Shown here: one piece after another, positions 58,203-64,000 of the stretch
Numbering within the stretch: the first letter of the stretch is position 1
Layout of the letters: every line of letters begins with the position of its first letter
Assembly: GCF_000208865.1 (NCBI RefSeq)
Contig: NC_018390.1
Location: 510,798-574,797 of the forward strand
Source of the DNA: Neospora caninum Liverpool
Lineage: Eukaryota; Apicomplexa; Conoidasida; Eucoccidiorida; Sarcocystidae
Direction of reading: 5' to 3'
Length of the DNA: 64,000 bases
Program-made: the position numbers and the translations under genes
Notes under the pieces: model-generated
What the model saw: the letters and a program-made list of their open reading frames with translations, nothing else
Database searches by the model: none
Told to the model about the DNA's origin: nothing

Positions 58203-58507
58203 CGGAGAGAACGGAGAAAAGGGAGAAAGAGAGAAGAGAAACGAAAAAAGAAAGAACTGGAGACGGAGGATCTGCAAGAACTCAGTTGAGCAAGGGCGAG
58301 GACGAGCAGAACATGGGGAACAGGAAACGGAGGTTCGAAGGGGTACGGGGAGCGGAAGGCGGAAAGACAGGAACGCAAGTCGAAAGAGGCGACGGCAGAT
58401 GCGAACGAAGAGCAATCGACTGATGCAAAAAGAACCTGAATGTTTCGCTCCCGGGGCTGTCTCTAACTCGCATTGCTCGCCCGCCTTCCGTCTACCTTCT
58501 ATCTCCT

Positions 58508-58508
58508 A

Positions 58509-58545
<37 letters not shown>
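58508..58545. repeat. (TA)n microsatellite
   Basis: About 18 TA units downstream of the PDZ gene. Confidence 0.88.
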
Positions 58546-58546
<1 letters not shown>

Positions 58547-59067
58547 TGCGTACATGTGATTAGAAGAGAACATATTTGTGTACATTTTTGTTTTTTCTGT
58601 GGTGGTTTCTTGTCAAATGTCGAGGGACCGGGGGACGGGGAGGCGAATGCATCCCGTGCATGTAGACTTGAAGGCAAAGCCAGCTCGCGCGTATCGATGT
58701 GCTGGAATCGACACAGGATACGTTGCTATGCGCACGATGATTCGCATGGATCGAGCAGAGAAAACTGGTCAGACGTGGTATTCTTGACTGAGTAGGATGG
58801 CCGCGCATCAGCCAAAATGCAGAAGGAATAGGACGCAATCCGCCGGCATGGGTAGCCGCAAGTGCCTGCGTGCCGCATTTTTCCCGGCGAACCCCTTACT
58901 CTTCGCTAGAGCTTCATGCACACACAGAACAGGAAAAAGAAGAAACGCTGCATTTGCGGGGTAAACTGGAGGCTGTGTGGAGACCCTTCGCATCTTGCGT
59001 CTCTCAGTCTCTCGAAGCTTTGACCAGCGCTACGCTCAGTAATAATGGACGCAGTTCTCGAAACCAT

Positions 59068-59123
59068 TCTAACACAATAGAACTTGGATCCGGTAAACAA
59101 GCTCCTTCAAGATCTAAACCAGT
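59068..59123 (+). other. Second mitochondrial-type insertion (NUMT fragment)
   Basis: Fifty-six bases that closely match 53628-53683: both read ctaacaca-tagaacttggat-cggtaa-caa and then ttcaagatctaaaccagt, with about eight differences. The shared block is probably mitochondrial, perhaps rRNA-derived. The flanks differ, so this is not a duplication of the whole first insertion. Confidence 0.62.
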
Positions 59124-61427
59124 AGTCAGAGTAGCGCAGGTGCTTTCCGTAGGAAGTCGCGTACATGCCTGTTTTAATCGAGCCTTGCTGTTGGTCGGGC
59201 AGAGTTTGCCGCACGAGTTTCTTTGCCGAGATGACCCGAAACGATGCATTTCTTTGTGGTAAGGCGCCAAAGTGTGTCAGCGCTGGGTTTCATTGCTGAG
59301 AGGCGGGTACACGCTGTCGAACGGCAAGACGGACGTGCCTCGACCTCCTGGCGATCGCGAGGAAAGCAGAGTACAGGAGGCTACGATGTCTGTGGTGTTT
59401 CAGGTATCTGCTGAGGTCCTGGCATCTGACTCGTGTGCTGCTGTGTTGGGGGTGTGCGGCATCGCGAAAGGCGGTACGGCGCTGCCGGTGGCGTCTTCGT
59501 GCGACCAGAGCCGTCGGTGTTTCCGCCTTTCCAGGAGAATCGCAACTGCCGACACTAACTCGTGAAGACGTGCCAGATGAAGCGCGAAAAACCCGGTTTT
59601 GTGTCCCGATGGACCTGGACAAGAGGCCAGCGTCGGGGAGTTCGTCGCCTGCGCTTCGGGTGTATGTACACCGCGAAGGCACCGCGGCCGAGCACTGAAC
59701 TCTCAGACGCCGTTTCTTCAGATACTCGCGGGTTTCCCCAACTCTGCCTTTCCGAGCTGTTGGAAAGAGTGGAACTAGGGAAACCGCTCTCCTCTCCCCA
59801 AAAGAGAAAGCAGAACGCGGGTTTCTCCGCAGAGAGACTAGCAAAAGTGGCGAGGTGACCTCCGCGGTGCGGCGGAGAGAAGTCTCAGAGGAGGAGGGGA
59901 ACCCCGGGCACGCAGCCCTCCTTCGCGCGCATTTTTGCATGTGGAGGGAACAGAAAAAGCGAGTCTTCTTCCCGGGTGTGTCGCTGTCCGCCTTCTTCTT
60001 TTCTTCCTCGCGGTGCGATTTCTCTCTTCGTGTTCGGCGTTTTACGGCCTTTCTGGTTTTCCCTTCCCTCCGTTTTCGCTCGCCACCAAGTGCGCCATGC
60101 TGCGCTTCAGGTGTACAGACACCCAAAAAGACTGACACAGGCCGGAGAGTCCACGGTCCAGGACAAAGAAGGCTTTCCGTCTGCTTCCTTCGTTTTGTCT
60201 TTTTGCCTCCTTCGCGAGACCACTGGAGTGAAGCGCCTTCTCTACGCCTTGGCAGCCTCCTGTCCATCTTCCGTTCCCTGTCTTCTTGCGCCGCAAAAGC
60301 GCCGTGTTCTGGTCCTTGCTGGCTCTCGGAAAGAGGGCTGTCTCCGACTCTGTTTTGTTTCGTCTCGTCTTCAGGTTTCCCGCTCTTCTGAATGCATCTT
60401 GTAGAGTCTTCCCTTTCCACTTTTCCCTCCCTTTTCTGCGGTTCCTATTCAAATCGTTTCCCGTGTGTAAATCGCCCAATACGTCGGCCGTACATGCATG
60501 TGCATCGTCGCGCGCCCGTGTGTAGATTGGCTTGTGCCGCACCGGACGCCCCTGGAAGTTGAGGCGCCGTTTCCCCTTTCCCCCATTTTGCTTTGCGCAG
60601 CCTTCTGCGATTTTCTCCGCGCAAGTGTACCCGCTTCTACGAGGGGCGACGGCCAGCAGAAAACACCAGTGCTGTTTCACTGACTGAAGTAAAACTTCCG
60701 TCGCGCCGTCCTCCGAACTACTCTCTCAGACCTCCAGTTTCCCTTCTCTCCTTTCTGCTGTCAAATTCTACATGTGTTTCAAAAGCTCCGTATATAAATA
60801 TTTGTATTTCTATGCATACACATGTGCGTGTGTTTGACTTCTGAAAGATTTTCGCCTCCTCTGCGGTCGCGATTCTTCTCGCCACGCCGTGTTCGCGTGT
60901 TCTTTGGCGACAGTTTCTCTGCTCCCTTCTCCTGTTTTCCCCCTCTTTCAACTGCGTCTCGCCGCCTTTCTCCTTCGTCACAGCTCGAGCTGAGATAACC
61001 TCGCCCTTCCTGTCCTCCGGCCTCTTCCGAGGAAGCATCCGCGCGCCTCTCGACGACGCCACAACACGAAGACACCGCCGCCTAGTCTCCGCAGCTTTGT
61101 TTCAGTCAAAACGTCCAAACCGTGCTTCCCTTCTCTCCACGATCACCCCTCTACGGTTCCTCTGTCTCGCGTGTCGCTCTTCGTTGTCGCCTTCCATCTG
61201 CCGTTCCTCGCGCCCATCATTCTCTTCGGTCTCCCTCGTCGGAGAAGCCGCCTGCCTCTCTTTTGGCTGGCACGCGTGTCGCTGCGGAGGCAGAGAAAGG
61301 AGAAGAGAGGAATCTCGGAGAGCAGCGAAGAGGCCTCAGGGCTGCAAGAGGCCGAGGACGTGGAAGAAAAAGCAGGCGGCTGAGCAGAGAGACTCGAAGA
61401 CTCAAAGACGAGACAACGCACAGCGCG

Positions 61428-62119
61428 ATGGAGCTGGAGCGAAACTGCACGCTGTACATTTACAGCAGTCGAGGGGACCCTCCCTCGACTGCGGAGTTGC
61501 AGAAAAAGATCGAAAGCCCCAACGAGGCGACAAAGGCGGAGGGCATGCAAGATCTCATCGTCGGTAAGGCGCCGGGAAGGGGGGAAAGGCGGAGGCAACC
61601 AGACAGGCCCTCCAGAAAAAAACCTGCCAAGAAAGAGAAAGGCAGAAAGGCGAGGGCCGTCGGAGGCAGAAGAAGGAAGAGACGGGCGAGAAGAGAAGTG
61701 GAAGGAAGAAGGAGAAGCGTGGAAAAAGCAGGAGGGGGAGAAGGAAGTTTAGTTCTTTCCTTCGCATCGTCCGGGCGTCCGCTCTCGCCTATCACGTGTG
61801 CCCGACTCTGTCCGCTTTGTCTCGACAGGCATGACGCAGGGGGAGGCGTACACTCGGCTGCTGATGACGGTTATTCGCTACGCGATGCCCAGCAAGGACA
61901 AGCAGGTCAAAAAACTCACGCAACTCTATCTCGAGATCGTCGGCAAATGCAGGCCGGATGGATCCCTCAAAGAGGAAATGATTCTCGTCTGGTGAGTCTC
62001 CAAGAAACGCGCATTCGTCTGTGTCTCACAGATCTATAAACCTACCTGTCGCGATCAAAAAATAGACACTCTCCTCTCTTTACAAAGATTTACACATGCA
62101 GATAAAGGCATTATATATC

Positions 62120-62151
<32 letters not shown>

Positions 62152-63522
62152 TATGTGTGTGGATGTGTATCTTATGTTTTGCCGGTGAGCCGTGTATGTT
62201 TTCAAATACATATTTGCCTATGTATCTACGTGTATCTCGAGGTTTTGTCTCTTTTTCTGGAGTCGGTCCTTTGTTGGAAGTGGTGTGTGGGGAGGTGGTC
62301 GGGGTGCCTGCACACGCCCATGTGTGAGGGTAGCCGAGCAGGATTCCTTTTTTCGCTGTTCTCTGTTTCCTCCCGTCTTTCAGCAACGCGCTGAGAAACG
62401 ATCTGATGTCTCCGAATGAGTACGTCCGGGGTTCGACGTTGCGCCTGCTGTCGAAGATTCGGCAGTTCAAAGTTCTGGAGCCTCTCATTGAGGCGATGCT
62501 CCAAAATCTGGTGAGTCTCGAGATCTCGCGGGAACGCGAAATTGCGAGGACAGGTGGAGTGCGCGGCAAGTTTCAGCGTATGGGCGAAGAATGTCCACGC
62601 ATGAGCGGTGCGTGCATTTTCCGTCGGTGCGCCCAAAAACGCGTGTAGTACGTCAAATTACAGAGCGAAACATTCCAAACTATACAGGTGATCGCGTCTA
62701 CCCTGCTCTCGTCTTTTCTCACTTGAGGCGGACAGATGTCTCTGCGGAGCGGACACAACTGGGCAAGTGGAAACCTGTAGTTTTCCGGTGCTTTGCGAGA
62801 AAAAACGCGTGTGACGTCGATCGCTGCTTTTGCGCGTTTCGCGTCAGACCCATCGCCACAGCTACGTCCGCCGTAACGCCGTTATGTGCGTTTACTCGAT
62901 CGTCAAGAATTTCGGACTTGATGCAATCCCCGCAGCCATCGATCAGGTGGAGCAACTGCTTCTCACGGTGAGCCTTTTCTTTCCCTTCCTTCTCTTTTTC
63001 TCTTTCTTTCCTTCTTCGTTCCCTTCTCTTCCTTTCCTTCTTCGTTCCCTTCTCTTCCTTTCCTTCTTCGTTCCCTTCTCGTCCTTTCCTTCTCTTCTCT
63101 TCCTTTTTTTCTTCGTTCCCTTCTCTTCCTTTTTTTCTTCGTTCCCTTCTCGTCCTTTCCTTCTCTTCTCTTCCTTTTTTTCTTCGTTCCCTTCTCTTCC
63201 TTTTTTTCTTCGTTCCCTTCTCTTCCTTTCCTTCTTCGTTCCCTTCTCGTCCTTTCCTTCTCTTCCTTTTCTTCTCGCAAGTCGGTAGCGTGCATGCACT
63301 GCGTGAACTCTCTTTTTTCAGGAAAGCGACTTGACGACGAAACGAAACGCCTTCCTCGTGCTGGTGCACTGCGCCAGCAAGCGCGCAATTCAATTCATTC
63401 TTCAGCAGCGGTCTGAAGACGGGACAGGCGGCCTCGGCTTCCTCCTCAGCTCTGGAGATCTCTTCCAGTTGGCGCTTCTTGAACTCCTCAGAAAAGTCTG
63501 CCGACAGAAACAGCAACAAAAA
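61428..63522 (+). CDS. COPB: Coatomer subunit beta (beta-COP), 3' truncated by window
   Basis: Five exons are visible: 61428-61563, 61829-61991, 62384-62510, 62848-62967, 63322-63522. All are in phase, encoding the first 249 residues; a donor GTAAAC at 63523 shows the gene continues beyond the window. Full-length beta-COP is about 950 residues. The product is a subunit of the COPI coat that drives retrograde Golgi-to-ER and intra-Golgi transport. The N-terminal adaptin-like HEAT trunk is recognisable: [67 protein letters not shown] and [11 protein letters not shown] all align with eukaryotic beta-COP. The N-terminal ~15 residues ([14 protein letters not shown]) also fit. One intron (62968-63321) is filled by a pyrimidine repeat. 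Confidence 0.95.
62110..62152. repeat. TA/GA microsatellite in beta-COP intron 2
   Basis: TA run followed by GA units in the intron between exons 61829-61991 and 62384-62510. Confidence 0.85.
62978..63275 (+). repeat. Pyrimidine tandem repeat filling beta-COP intron 4
   Basis: About 300 bp of ttccttcttcgttcccttctc-type units (roughly 19-21 bp, with ttttttcttcg variants), occupying nearly the whole intron. It starts about 10 bases after the 5' splice site and ends about 45 bases before the 3' splice site. It is pyrimidine-rich on the transcribed sense strand. Confidence 0.88.
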
Positions 63523-64000
63523 GTAAACACTGCATGAGCCTAAGCTGTGTGAATGGGGTGTACGTACACTCCAAAGGCGCTTCATGTGGGCGCCAAGTTG
63601 TGCCTAAAAATAACCCTTCTTTCTCTCGCTCTTTCGTATCTTCTCTCTCTCCGTTGGCGCGTGTGCACCGAGCTCGAGACCGTATGTTTCCGTGCGTAGA
63701 TACCCTCTTGTTCGGAAAGGACGTCTCGTTGTTTCCTCTGCATGCGTGTCCAGCATCGGCGACTCCAGGATCTCTGACCACCAGCGAATGTGCCCACAGG
63801 CCGCAGCGCCTGTGTATATCTCTGTGCGTGCATTTGCGCACTGTCGTTCTACACTTCTCTGTCGTGTTTCACCGCACGGAGTCGCCTGTGAGCGTACCTC
63901 CATGTTTCTATGTGTGCACATACATTTTGTACATATATATACGTATAATATGCGTATATACTTCAATGTTTTGTTCTGCATCTGTATGCTCACGTGCACT
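63523..64000 (+). other. Beta-COP intron continuing past the window end
   Basis: The sequence after the exon 5 donor shows no acceptor followed by the expected beta-COP continuation. It includes a short TA-rich patch near 63932-63960. Confidence 0.6.

Larger units (their letters stand above)
58203..61427. other. Intergenic region between PDZ protein and beta-COP genes
   Basis: About 3.2 kb. It contains a (TA)n tract at 58508-58545, a mitochondrial-type fragment at 59068-59123, and a 376-codon open frame on the minus strand (59290-60420). That frame is Arg/Lys/Ser-rich, with no domain, signal or splice context that I recognise. A promoter and 5' UTR for beta-COP are expected in the last kilobase. 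Confidence 0.5.

Overview
The window looks like nuclear DNA of a coccidian apicomplexan, most likely Toxoplasma gondii or a close relative (Hammondia, Neospora). The reasons are intron-rich genes with short GT-AG introns, many (AT)n and pyrimidine microsatellites, Ser/Glu homopolymer tracts inside proteins, ribosomal-protein promoter elements of the Toxoplasma type, a protein with a signal peptide followed by a transit-like leader (apicoplast style), and short insertions of scrambled mitochondrial DNA. The species call is inference. There is one 100-base assembly gap, inside an intron.

Layout. 2-1267 (+): 3' part of a metaxin/SAM37-like mitochondrial outer-membrane protein. 4122-8407 (+): RPT2, 26S proteasome ATPase, 11 exons. 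10084-11523 (-): an unusual double-length aquaporin made of two fused MIP repeats. 12384-14277 (+): ribosomal protein eL14 with TRP-1/TRP-2-type promoter elements. 15833-18434 (+): plant-like alpha/beta hydrolase, 4 exons. 20694-22205 (+): RJL/DNAJC27-like small GTPase, 3 exons. 23337-30126 (-): multi-exon protein ending in a RAP-like domain, probably mitochondrial. 32305-52120 (+): a giant Dicer of at least 16 exons with helicase, DUF283, platform/PAZ and two RNase III domains. 54496-58202 (+): probable apicoplast PDZ protein. 61428-63522 (+): 5' part of coatomer subunit beta.

The genes are mostly unrelated housekeeping functions (protein turnover, translation, vesicle coat, organelle biogenesis) and form no operon-like unit. 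Three features stand out: the fused double aquaporin with altered NPA motifs; the very large Dicer, whose conserved core is split by low-complexity insertions and by one apparent GC-AG intron; and an 18-bp pyrimidine-rich repeat shared, in the same sense relative to transcription, by introns of the divergent RAP-like and Dicer genes.

Exon boundaries were read by eye from splice signals, phase continuity and family similarity. Each one given is phase-consistent unless the entry says otherwise. Intergenic stretches are listed separately.
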